Shown one piece after another: positions 1 to 6,520 of a DNA stretch of 15,447 nucleotides (position 1 is the stretch's first letter; the number at the start of each line of letters is the position of its first letter). The stretch comes from Bacillota bacterium (GTDB taxonomy: Bacteria; Bacillota; Negativicutes; Sporomusales; Sporomusaceae), in contig JAEZVB010000144.1 in NCBI GenBank assembly GCA_023443285.1, positions 1 through 15,447 of the forward strand. Reading direction: 5' to 3'. The notes below the pieces were generated by a model, which was not told where the DNA came from, did not search any database, and saw nothing but the letters and a program-made list of their open reading frames with translations. Made by a program: the position numbers and the translations under genes.

Positions 1-2
1 TC

Positions 3-629
3 AGTACGGAATGCATCCGGAAATTTGAAAAGGCTCTATACATCGAAATGCTTATTCATCCGGGAGATCATCTGCTTGTAGTACGCCCTTGCACAAAAGA
101 AACCAAGAATGCTGTCCGCTGGGCTAATCTTAATGAAGGACAGTATTATTCCCGCCCCGTCAGCTGTGCAGCATATATAAAAACACTATATGCTCTTTTC
201 GACTGGAAATTAAGCTGCAAATATCGTATGCGAGGTATCTACCGGCGTAAAGATAATAAGGCTGTCGAAATATTTGATATAAAGGAAACGGAAATATTTA
301 TACCCCAGGATACTCTGGAATCTGATTGGGATAACTCCTCGGAAGAAGCTTTGCTTCCCGACGACGCTCAACCCTTTACTATCGGCCCAAAAAAGGACAT
401 TATGGCGTATCCATCAGCATGGGCAGACAGTTTCGGCAGTAACTTTTACCGGCATGCACAAGCTCGGGAATTAGCTGAATTTGATAAAAAAGGCATATGG
501 AATGTCAGTGAGGAAGGCCAGCCTTTTTCTGATTCTCCAAGACTGAATATCACTAGCATGGAGATAATCAAAAGCACCATTAAGCACATGACTTGCAATA
601 TAGAGCAGGAGACTAAAAAAGATGGATAA
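3..629 (+). CDS. Hypothetical protein, first of three tandem paralogs (5' end outside window)
   Basis: I cannot assign a function. The frame is open back to the first bases of the window. The residues encoded at 3-47 (STECIRKFEKALYIE) align with the equivalent stretch of the next gene (FSNCKVWLNAACLTQ), so the gene starts upstream and the ATG at 48 is internal; it also lacks a well-placed ribosome site. Family features visible in the first and second genes are a C-x(n)-hP-x(4-5)-L-x-V-R-P segment, a DWxxxxxYRhxG core (DWKLSCKYRMRG here), a hydrophobic FDIKETEIF strand and a YPSAWADSFGSNFYRHAQ block near the C-terminus. From memory, similar proteins in clostridia sit near large serine recombinases and are sometimes labelled 'integrase', though no recombinase catalytic motif is visible. 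The 3' end overlaps the next gene by 8 bp, so they are co-transcribed. Confidence 0.75.
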   Translation, partial: STECIRKFEKALYIEMLIHPGDHLLVVRPCTKETKNAVRWANLNEGQYYSRPVSCAAYIKTLYALFDWKLSCKYRMRGIYRRKDNKAVEIFDIKETEIFIPQDTLESDWDNSSEEALLPDDAQPFTIGPKKDIMAYPSAWADSFGSNFYRHAQARELAEFDKKGIWNVSEEGQPFSDSPRLNITSMEIIKSTIKHMTCNIEQETKKDG

Positions 630-1326
630 TAAACATATTCTACCATATGCCAACAACGGTGCCTCTTTGAATTTTCCAAACGAACAAAGCCCGCCTGCTC
701 CTGAAAAAAACATACAGGATGATGATTTCAGTTATGACGGCTATCAGGTAGTCCGTCGTGAATTTTTTGCTCACGTGTACGAGCCTTCTATTACTTTTAG
801 CAATTGCAAGGTATGGCTGAATGCAGCATGCCTGACCCAGATGCCGAATGTAGATTACGTTCAAATACTGGTAAATCCGCAGGACAAGAAACTTGCCGTT
901 CGTCCCAGCAGTGAGGATGAAAAGGATTCCTTTCTTTGGTGTACCAGCAAAGGAGCAAAGCGAAAGCCAAAACAAATAACCTGCCGCCTGTTTTTTGCCA
1001 AGATCATTCAGTTGATGGATTGGAATCCTGACTACCGCTATAAGCTTCTTGGAAAACCGATCCGAAACAACAACGATCATCTCTTAATCTTCGATCTTAC
1101 GGCAACCGAGATGTATCAGAGATTTCTCGTTGTCGGCGAAAAACCAAAAAATTCACGCACTCCGGTCTTTCCGGCGGAGTGGCAAAATCAGTTTGGCCTG
1201 CCGGTCGAAGAACATCGCCAGCTGCTTCAAGTAAACATATTTGACGACTATACTGTATTTGGCCTGAAGGAAAAAAACGTTGAGATCATTGCTGATCAAT
1301 CTGCTGAAAGGGGTGATTCTTTATGA
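622..1326 (+). CDS. Hypothetical protein, second of three tandem paralogs
   Basis: A 234-residue protein of unknown function and the longest complete copy of the family. A polar N-terminal extension of about 55 residues precedes the shared core. The core contains VQILVNPQDKKLAVRP (about residues 80-95), MDWNPDYRYKLLG (about 132-144), the LIFDLTATEMY strand (about 153-163) and a C-terminal FPAEWQNQFG block matching YPSAWADSFG of the first gene. An AGGAG about 10 nt before the ATG supports the start. The gene overlaps the upstream gene by 8 bp and the downstream gene by 4 bp (ATGA), which suggests translational coupling. No signal peptide, membrane segment or metal-binding cluster is visible, so it is probably a cytosolic DNA- or protein-binding accessory factor; that role is inference. 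Confidence 0.75.
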   Translation: MDNKHILPYANNGASLNFPNEQSPPAPEKNIQDDDFSYDGYQVVRREFFAHVYEPSITFSNCKVWLNAACLTQMPNVDYVQILVNPQDKKLAVRPSSEDEKDSFLWCTSKGAKRKPKQITCRLFFAKIIQLMDWNPDYRYKLLGKPIRNNNDHLLIFDLTATEMYQRFLVVGEKPKNSRTPVFPAEWQNQFGLPVEEHRQLLQVNIFDDYTVFGLKEKNVEIIADQSAERGDSL

Positions 1327-1700
1327 CTGGAAACAGCTTTTCAAGACCTACTATGTTGGTTGATCTTAAAAAGTTTCGCATCAGAATACATAAAAATACA
1401 CTTCGTTCCATCGGTGATCCTGATCATGTACTGCTTTTAGTAAATCCGGAAGAACGAACACTTGCGGTTCTCAGCAGTAACAATTCCGATCCACGGGCCC
1501 ACAAAATTATTCAGGTCTCATCATCGAATCAAAAACCTATTGAACTATATAGCCGGTCTCTGGTTAAAAATCTGCGTGATTTGTGCAGCTATTGGCAGGA
1601 CAATCAATCATATCGCCTGTATGGCGAAATAATTCCAAATAAAGGAGTGGCTCAGTTTCACATGGACGAATCCGTTCTGTTAAGCCGAGCTAAATCATAA
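1323..1700 (+). CDS. Hypothetical protein, third tandem paralog, shortened
   Basis: A 125-residue protein that aligns with the cores of the two upstream genes: VLLLVNPEERTLAVLS (about residues 37-52) matches VQILVNPQDKKLAVRP, YRLYG (about 100) matches YKLLG, and the following FHMDESVLL strand matches FDLTATEMY. It ends there and lacks the C-terminal W/FG block, so it carries only the first domain. The start is set by AAAGGGG about 9 nt upstream and the 4-bp overlap with the previous stop. The stop lies four bases before the ParB-like gene. The short form could be a natural one-domain family member or a recent truncation; the tight spacing to the next gene argues for a functional short form. 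Confidence 0.7.
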   Translation: MTGNSFSRPTMLVDLKKFRIRIHKNTLRSIGDPDHVLLLVNPEERTLAVLSSNNSDPRAHKIIQVSSSNQKPIELYSRSLVKNLRDLCSYWQDNQSYRLYGEIIPNKGVAQFHMDESVLLSRAKS

Positions 1701-1704
1701 TATC

Positions 1705-2658
1705 ATGGCAGAACAATGTATCTATAAATTGAAAATTGACACAGTTTTTAGGAAATTGATTCCTCAATTACCGGCAGAAGAATTGCTGCGCCTGGAAGAA
1801 AATATTATGCATGACGGATGCCGTGAGCCGCTGTTTGTTTGGAACAGCACAATTCTAGATGGCCATAACCGCTATGAAATATGTACAAAACTGCAAATTC
1901 CGTTTATGATTCAGCGCGTATATGTTAAGAGCCGTGAAGAAGCAATTGCATGGATTTGTGTGAATCAGCTTGGCCGCCCCCATATCACAGAAGAGATGCG
2001 CAGATACCTGATTGGGAAAAGGTATGAAATTGAAAAAATACTTGGCGCCCATAATGCCGCCGGAACAAATCAATACACAAAAAAAGAGCTTAATGCAAAC
2101 ATACTGCCAGAACTAGCTTTTGACGCTTCTGCTAGTCGGACAAAAGAACGGCTTAGTAAAGAGTATAGCATTTCTCAAGCCTCTATTTTGAATTATGAAA
2201 AGTATACACAGGCACTAGACTTGCTTACAAGGATCGTGCCTGATCTTGTTCCCAGGATATTAACCAGTGAAATAAAGATATCCCTTGAAAATGCAATTGC
2301 ATTTTCTCACCTATCCGTGCCAGAAATAAGAGGATTAAACCAATCGTTATCTGATAATCCCAAAGAATTTATCTCAAATCTGCGTCAGACGCTTTTGAAA
2401 AAACAAAATTCAACAGAAAAAGGAACCCTTCTAATACCGGTCGGTTCCATAAAGGAAATGCCTGCCTATGATCCGGATGCAAAAATATCAAGCCTTACAT
2501 TAACCATACCATCCTGGATTAGTTCTATTAACCGTACCCGTTCTGCATCCGACTTCAATGATGTCACTGACAAAGCGTGCCGTAAGCTAGAGAAAGAATT
2601 GGCAGAATTGAAAGAAACCATTAACAATATGCTTGCAGATTTAAAGGAGGTAAATTAA
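1705..2658 (+). CDS. ParB N-terminal domain-containing protein
   Basis: A 317-residue protein with a ParB/sulfiredoxin-like N-terminal domain. Residues about 15-75 contain the family pattern: EELLRLEENI, then REPLFVWNSTILDGHNRYEIC, where DGHNRY corresponds to the GxHRR-type nucleotide-contact motif of ParB/Spo0J, then the polar EEAIAWICVNQLGR helix. A middle region (about 140-215) with KERLSKEYSISQASILNYEKY looks like a helix-turn-helix of the KorB/ParB type, and the C-terminal 35 residues are rich in E, L and K and probably helical. No partner ParA is present in the window, so plasmid partition is not shown; many mobile-element ParB-like proteins act instead as regulators or nucleases. The start has only a weak ribosome site and is probably reached by coupling from the gene ending at 1700. 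The stop overlaps the next start (TAATG). Confidence 0.85.
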   Translation: MAEQCIYKLKIDTVFRKLIPQLPAEELLRLEENIMHDGCREPLFVWNSTILDGHNRYEICTKLQIPFMIQRVYVKSREEAIAWICVNQLGRPHITEEMRRYLIGKRYEIEKILGAHNAAGTNQYTKKELNANILPELAFDASASRTKERLSKEYSISQASILNYEKYTQALDLLTRIVPDLVPRILTSEIKISLENAIAFSHLSVPEIRGLNQSLSDNPKEFISNLRQTLLKKQNSTEKGTLLIPVGSIKEMPAYDPDAKISSLTLTIPSWISSINRTRSASDFNDVTDKACRKLEKELAELKETINNMLADLKEVN

Positions 2659-3506
2659 TGGATGAATACAGTGCTTTTGTGCCAAAAGTGCATTTTGAAC
2701 AGATTCCAATCAAAAACCTGGTATCTAATCAGGAATATCAACGAAATCTTTCCATTGTACATATTCAGCGAACAGTCGAAAATTTCGATTTATATCAAAT
2801 CAACCCTGTAAAGGTCAGCCGCCGCAATGGCATTAATTATGTCTTCAATGGCCAGCATACGATAGAAATTGTTGCCATCGTATCCGGCACACGCGAAACT
2901 CCAGTTTGGTGCATGATTTATGATGATCTGGAATATACCCAAGAGGCAGATATATTTGCGAATCAATTGAAGAATGTCAAGCCTCTGTTACCCTATGAAA
3001 TCTTCATGGCAAATGTTGAAGCCGGCAACGATGACCAGCTTATCATCAAATCTTTGGTAGAATCATACGGTTTATCTATTTCACACAAGAAAGTTCCCTG
3101 TGGTATTTGTGCAGTAGCATGTCTGGAGTACATTTATCGAAATTTTGGATTTCACGTGTTAGACCGCACTCTACGTCTTTGTATTGGAACATGGGAAGGT
3201 GACTATAATTCACTTTCTTCAAATATGCTGAAAGGAATTGCTCAGTTGATTGTTGCTTTTGGTGACCAACTGAAAGACGACATTTTTAAGGAAAAAGTCG
3301 GTGTTTTTTCCGCAAAAGATATCGGACGAACAGCAAAGGAACGAAAGGCCGGTTCTCTTGGTTATTCCGAGTCAATGCTTCTTGCATATAACAAGAAAAT
3401 GAAAGCTTCGCTGAAATGGTCAAAATTGTATACGTTCAAATCGGCTATGGCTAATGATGCCAATGACATAGCCGATGGTGAAAGGCACTTTGAAGAAGAA
3501 GGATGA
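2658..3506 (+). CDS. DUF6551-like protein with ParB/sulfiredoxin-fold N-terminus
   Basis: A 282-residue protein with a second, divergent ParB-like domain: IPIKNLVSNQEYQRNLS (about residues 16-32), then INPVKVSRRNGINYVFNGQHT (about 48-69), where FNGQHT takes the place of the DGxHR motif. The remainder is helical without recognised motifs and includes a small cysteine cluster (CGICAVAC, about residues 148-155). The family assignment to DUF6551 is from memory. The perfect AAGGAGG six to seven bases before the ATG makes this the best translated gene of the operon, and the 1-bp overlap with the upstream stop couples the two ParB-like proteins, which suggests they work together. It is the last gene of the plus-strand block; no clear terminator follows. 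Confidence 0.7.
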   Translation: MDEYSAFVPKVHFEQIPIKNLVSNQEYQRNLSIVHIQRTVENFDLYQINPVKVSRRNGINYVFNGQHTIEIVAIVSGTRETPVWCMIYDDLEYTQEADIFANQLKNVKPLLPYEIFMANVEAGNDDQLIIKSLVESYGLSISHKKVPCGICAVACLEYIYRNFGFHVLDRTLRLCIGTWEGDYNSLSSNMLKGIAQLIVAFGDQLKDDIFKEKVGVFSAKDIGRTAKERKAGSLGYSESMLLAYNKKMKASLKWSKLYTFKSAMANDANDIADGERHFEEEG

Positions 3507-3560
3507 TAAGAATTTGTGGCAAAAATTGAACAGGAATATTGCAGGATGTTCAGCGACTTT

Positions 3561-3584
3561 GAGGGCGTCCCAAATTTTGTGTAA
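3561..3584. mobile_element. Possible solitary end of an IS256-type insertion sequence
   Basis: The segment GGGCGTCCCAAATTTTGTGT lies just beyond the end of the plus-strand operon and resembles the terminal repeats I remember for IS256-family elements of Bacillota (a GGGACG... stretch next to TTACACAAAAT). No transposase, matching second end or target duplication is visible in the window, so at most this is a relic. The same bases also form a 22-codon GTG-initiated frame (3515-3583), which gives a competing explanation. Confidence 0.22.
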
Positions 3585-3661
3585 TTTGAAATTTGTCATC
3601 ACTTGTACGCCGATAACAACATAGGCATCAGATTCCTGAGCACCTCTCTGTCACAGCTTTA

Positions 3662-4654
3662 TTATTTCTCAATTAAATAGGAATATAAACTTTTAAGAGA
3701 CTTTATATTGTGCCGCTTACTAATAGTCACGGGTGATACATTAAGTTCCGCGAACATTGCCATTATTTTATCAATATTTCTATCGTTCATTTCTTTTTGG
3801 GCAAGATATAGCGATTTCTTTTTTGGTACAAGCTCCATCAGTTGAAGCATCTTCTCTCTATGCTTCTGTTTGGAGATACTATCCTCAACCAACTTTACAG
3901 CATCTTTTTTCTTATAGTAATCTCCGCGTGGAACTATATGCTTGAAGGTATCCAAAAATATATCTTCGCTATTCTTTGCCAAGCTTTTTATTTGTTTGGA
4001 TGTAGCCGTTTCGTCAGTATATTTACTAATAGCTTTCTGCTTCTTTAAACGTACTTCCACGCGCAGAATTCCTTTTGCCTCTTTTTGTCTGGATTCAGCC
4101 TCTTTATCATAAGCCGTGAACTCAACGCCATTTGAATTGCCTTTTAAGTCAAAACTAAGGTCAGGGTTAATCTCTTCATCGTTTTTATCATACTTCGGTC
4201 CAAATCCTTTAACTTTACCAATGTTACGCAAAACCTTTATATACGCGGACACGTTTTTTCTATCGCCAACGTTAATATTCACGGTAAAATCAATGCGGGT
4301 CAGTTTGAAATCGTTCAATTTGTATTTGGAATCAAAATAGCTATCAATGTATTCTTTAAGTTTGCGGAGCAGTTTTGATATGTTGTCATTGTTAGGTTTC
4401 CATAGTTTTTTAACATCGTTGCCGCCAAGTAGCTTAGTTGGATTTACGATAAACTTAATCTTTTTCTTGAAAATATCGCCATGATATTCAATTTTTACTC
4501 CCTTATCTTTAAGAGCATCATCATAAAGAGCACCATTTTTTTGATATAACCGATGTTTACCTTCTGCATTTTTGTAGGCTTTATCTATCCATTTGCAAAA
4601 ATTATCCTTATTAAGAATAAGCGAAAGCTCGAATGTATGCGGCGAATAAATCAT
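3662..4654 (-). CDS. Replication-initiation-like protein (Rep_trans / phage gpII-like)
   Basis: A 330-residue, lysine-rich protein whose middle part resembles replication initiators of rolling-circle plasmids and filamentous phages. LTRIDFTVNI (residues 118-127) matches the R-h-D-h-x-h strand. VEFTAYDKEAE (177-187) matches the tyrosine-containing YDK motif, followed by LRVEVRLKK (197-205), a typical ending of that core. I see no HUH metal motif, so it is not a classical HUH Rep. The start has an ideal TTGGAGG seven bases upstream. It stands alone, converges with the plus-strand operon, and is followed upstream by a long AT-rich gene-less stretch. Its codon use is visibly more AT-rich than its neighbours, suggesting separate acquisition. 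It could be a replication initiator of an integrated element or a relaxase/nicking relative; the family placement is tentative. Confidence 0.55.
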   Translation of the reverse strand: MIYSPHTFELSLILNKDNFCKWIDKAYKNAEGKHRLYQKNGALYDDALKDKGVKIEYHGDIFKKKIKFIVNPTKLLGGNDVKKLWKPNNDNISKLLRKLKEYIDSYFDSKYKLNDFKLTRIDFTVNINVGDRKNVSAYIKVLRNIGKVKGFGPKYDKNDEEINPDLSFDLKGNSNGVEFTAYDKEAESRQKEAKGILRVEVRLKKQKAISKYTDETATSKQIKSLAKNSEDIFLDTFKHIVPRGDYYKKKDAVKLVEDSISKQKHREKMLQLMELVPKKKSLYLAQKEMNDRNIDKIMAMFAELNVSPVTISKRHNIKSLKSLYSYLIEK

Positions 4655-4960
4655 TTTAAGTCCTCCAATCTATATTACAAGTATTTCTTGCATCTTTTCT
4701 ACCAGACTACCTTCTCCTCATCGTATTCCTCTCTAGGTATAGCTATTTTTTATTAATCCCAGTAACTTTTTATTGATCTATTTCTTTTTACTTATATGTA
4801 TATGATTTAGACAACAAATATTAGATAATAAATAGCATGTACAATATTGCATTTATCTAGAAAAGAAGATATCAGTTACAAAAATTACTTTTCCCGTTAT
4901 AAAAGATATATAGTACATAATTAACTATTCTATTTTTATTTATACTTGAGATGAATACCT

Positions 4961-4998
4961 AAAAAAACACAGCAACCATCACAACAAATGGCTACTGT
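4961..4998 (-). terminator. Rho-independent terminator on the minus strand
   Basis: Read on the minus strand, arms at 4998-4988 and 4979-4969 form an 11-pair stem (9 Watson-Crick plus 2 G-U pairs) around an 8-nt loop. A run of T follows at 4967-4961, after G at 4968. The orientation fits only a minus-strand transcript, yet no convincing gene lies between it and radC's own terminator, so it may end a small RNA or the remains of a lost gene. Confidence 0.6.
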
Positions 4999-5148
4999 AC
5001 TCCAGCTATTCAAAATGAATCATCCATAGGCAAACTATCAATATCATCAGAATCATAATATCCTACAACTGATTAAAAATTACTGTTAATTACACACCAT
5101 TATAATTCGCAAGATACATATTTTCGCCAATTCAGCCTTCCCATATCC
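4999..5148 (-). other. Gene-less AT-rich stretch with possible coding debris
   Basis: I find no intact gene here. On the minus strand short readings such as SKGYGKAELAK (around 5150-5115) and YYDSDDIDSLPMDDSF ending at about 5010 look protein-like, but they lie in different frames and are separated by stops. The second ends about a dozen bases before the minus-strand terminator. A decayed small gene is possible; chance is equally possible. Confidence 0.2.
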
Positions 5149-5178
5149 TTTACTATCAAAATAATATATTATTATGAT
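5149..5178 (+). promoter_or_regulatory. Putative plus-strand promoter inside a 28-bp palindrome
   Basis: TTTACT (5149-5154) and TATGAT (5173-5178; five of six matches to the -10 consensus) are separated by 18 bp. The promoter coincides with a near-perfect inverted repeat, arms 5153-5166 and 5167-5180 with 13 of 14 matches, which could be an operator bound by a dimeric repressor. Transcription would start near 5185 and run into the hairpin region described at 5185-5378. Confidence 0.35.
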
Positions 5179-5184
5179 AGATAG

Positions 5185-5378
5185 AAATATAAATAATTAT
5201 ATGGGGGCTGTTATTTTGAAATTTATTGTATTTCGAGGGCTAAACTTCCTGTAAGTTTAGCCAGGAAAATATTAACACTAGAAACTATGCTGTCCCTCTT
5301 AATAAATTTTATAGAGATCTTTATTTAGCCCTAGCAACTCAAGGTAAAAAATAGACGGATTAACCCATCTATTTTTTT
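5185..5378 (+). ncRNA. Candidate structured small RNA of about 190 nt
   Basis: No gene of credible length lies here, but several structural signals line up on the plus strand. There is a promoter-like pair upstream. A perfect 10-bp hairpin has arms 5238-5247 and 5253-5262 and a five-base loop. The loop bases CCTG (5248-5251) can pair with CAGG directly after the stem (5262-5265), an H-type pseudoknot. GAGGG (5235-5239) could pair with CCCTC (5294-5298) as an enclosing stem, and TTTAGCCC (5324-5331) could pair alternatively with 5237-5244. The stretch ends in a hairpin plus T-run (5346-5378). A 12-codon TTG frame (5218-5256) overlaps the hairpin and might be a leader peptide. I do not recognise the RNA class. 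Confidence 0.3.
5346..5378. terminator. Bidirectional terminator after radC
   Basis: The arms AAAAAATAGA (5346-5355) and TCTATTTTTT (5368-5377) form a 10-bp stem with an A-run on one side and a T-run on the other, so it can stop transcription from either strand. It lies 24 bp beyond the radC stop and closes the long minus-strand operon; on the plus strand it would end the candidate small RNA. Confidence 0.65.
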
Positions 5379-5402
5379 GATAATACTATTTCAATCTGTA
5401 AA

Positions 5403-6005
5403 TCACATCTTGCCTTGCTCCTTAAGGCTAAAATAACCTCCACCATCTGCGCCTACAATAACATGATCCAGTACTTCAATACCAATAATACTACCGCATT
5501 CTACTAATTTCTTCGTAAGCAAAATATCTTCATCACTCGGTAGCGGATCTGAACTTGGATGGTTGTGAACCAATATGCAAGCAGCACATGATCTTCGAAT
5601 CAAGCCCTTAAATGCTTCACGTGGATGAACGATGCTGGCATTTAATGAGCCAATCGAAATATTCTCCTTGAAAATAACGTGATTTTTAGTCGATACACCA
5701 ATCACATCAAAATGTTCAACCTGTAAAAATTCCATATCAGCACGTACGAAATCAAATACGTCTCTGGGACTTCTAATAATAATGCGCTTATTATTATCTG
5801 GCGCATATACCTTACGAGCAAATTCCAATATCGCGCTAAGTTGCTTTGCTTTTACTATGCCAATCCCCTTAATACTGCTGATTTCTTTTTCATCGGCATT
5901 CATTAATTCGCTAACATTAGGGTAATTCTCAAGCAAAGCATCTACAACATACCCATTGGCACTTTCACGCAAACAACCAGCTAATAAATTCCTCATTCCG
6001 TCCAT
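5403..6005 (-). CDS. radC: RadC family JAB1/MPN (JAMM) protein
   Basis: About 200 residues. A helix-hairpin-helix (around SSIKGIGIVKAKQL) is followed by the RadC MPN domain. GSLNASIVHPREAFK leads to the JAMM metal motif HNHPSSDPLPSDED (H-x-H-P-x-S-x7-S-x2-D pattern) and the C-terminal LDHVIVG strand. RadC-like proteins are common on mobile elements; a role in recombination or repair is assumed, but the biochemical activity of the family is unsettled. The N-terminus is divergent from, and slightly shorter than, chromosomal RadC. Two in-frame ATGs compete: the one at 6011 is only three bases from the GAGGAG (6015-6020), while the one at 6005 has a nine-base spacing, so I prefer 6005. The gene follows DUF960 after a hairpin and is closed by the terminator at 5346-5378. 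Confidence 0.9.
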   Translation of the reverse strand: MDGMRNLLAGCLRESANGYVVDALLENYPNVSELMNADEKEISSIKGIGIVKAKQLSAILEFARKVYAPDNNKRIIIRSPRDVFDFVRADMEFLQVEHFDVIGVSTKNHVIFKENISIGSLNASIVHPREAFKGLIRRSCAACILVHNHPSSDPLPSDEDILLTKKLVECGSIIGIEVLDHVIVGADGGGYFSLKEQGKM

Positions 6006-6032
6006 GTTCATACACTCCTCACAAAATAAATT

Positions 6033-6057
6033 GCCAGCCCTAAATTACAAGGCTGGC
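6033..6057. terminator. Intercistronic hairpin between the DUF960 gene and radC
   Basis: A perfect 7-bp GC-rich stem, GCCAGCC (6033-6039) and GGCTGGC (6051-6057), with an 11-nt loop. AT-rich sequence lies on both sides (TTATTTTT on the plus side, AATTTATTTT on the minus side). It sits between two minus-strand genes, so it may be a partial terminator or an mRNA-stabilising element that makes radC expression differ from the genes ahead of it. Confidence 0.45.
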
Positions 6058-6063
6058 TTATTT

Positions 6064-6363
6064 TTAATACTCATCGTTTAAAAGCATCGTACAATATTCA
6101 ACATCATCAATTACATAAATTTTATGCTGTAATGGATTCTCCACTTTGTTAAATTGATACATCGCCTGATACGGCGGATTTTCCTGCCGATGAATAATGA
6201 TTTGGTTGCCATTCTCACCAGAAAGTTCAAATACTTGCAGATAATCAGTTTCCACTGGCGTTTTTGCAACTAATTCATCTAAGAGTGACCAAAGAAACAT
6301 TTGAACTTCGGTTGGTATTATATTCGCCACTCCTCGCGTGATCAGTCTTTTGCCTTGAAACAA
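6064..6363 (-). CDS. DUF960 family protein
   Basis: A 99-residue protein with the full DUF960 pattern: an N-terminal F-x-x-K-R-x-h-T-R-G-V-x-x-h-I-P segment, then QMFLWSLLDEL (about residues 22-32), DYLQVFELS (about 41-49), an IHRQENPPY segment (about 57-65) and the C-terminal IYVIDDVEYCTMLLNDEY. Function is unknown for the family, which is common on plasmids and phages of Bacillota. Translation starts at a TTG codon: AGGGG (6373-6377) lies nine bases upstream and the family's conserved MFxxKR begins exactly there. About 157 bp separate it from the gene upstream, so it may be read through from the operon or have its own promoter. Confidence 0.85.
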   Translation of the reverse strand: MFQGKRLITRGVANIIPTEVQMFLWSLLDELVAKTPVETDYLQVFELSGENGNQIIIHRQENPPYQAMYQFNKVENPLQHKIYVIDDVEYCTMLLNDEY

Positions 6364-6520
6364 GTTTCAACGCCCCTCTCAACAGTAAAAGTACCCGTAG
6401 CATTGTCACCTTACATAATCAGGGTACTCGTTATCGCTTGCTGCTTCGCATTATTAGTGTCTATGCTTTCTACTTATATTGTAAAATTTGCTTGCTCATT
6501 TTGGATTTTATCAAATAGAT

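Noticed and set aside
640..1080. Minus-strand 146-residue frame with hydrophobic segments
   Set aside because: Antisense shadow of the second paralog, whose frame is confirmed by similarity to its neighbours.
1705..3506. Plasmid partition locus (ParA-ParB)
   Set aside because: No Walker-type ParA is present and no iterated parS-like repeats are visible around the two ParB-like genes.
5218..5256. 12-codon TTG frame as a true leader peptide
   Set aside because: The ribosome site is only a G-run and no gene follows on the plus strand, so attenuation of a downstream gene is not supported; kept only as a note in the RNA candidate.
4999..5378. Known riboswitch or 6S-type RNA in the gene-less stretch
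   Set aside because: I could not match the conserved cores of riboswitches I know, and no plus-strand gene lies downstream to be regulated.
6364..6520. Minus-strand reading MSKQILQYK followed in another frame by VESIDTNNAKQQ, as a frameshifted small gene
   Set aside because: It needs a one-base shift and a stop readthrough, and no family is recognised; too weak to list. Apart from a 7-bp inverted repeat (AGTACCC/GGGTACT) the gap shows nothing clear.
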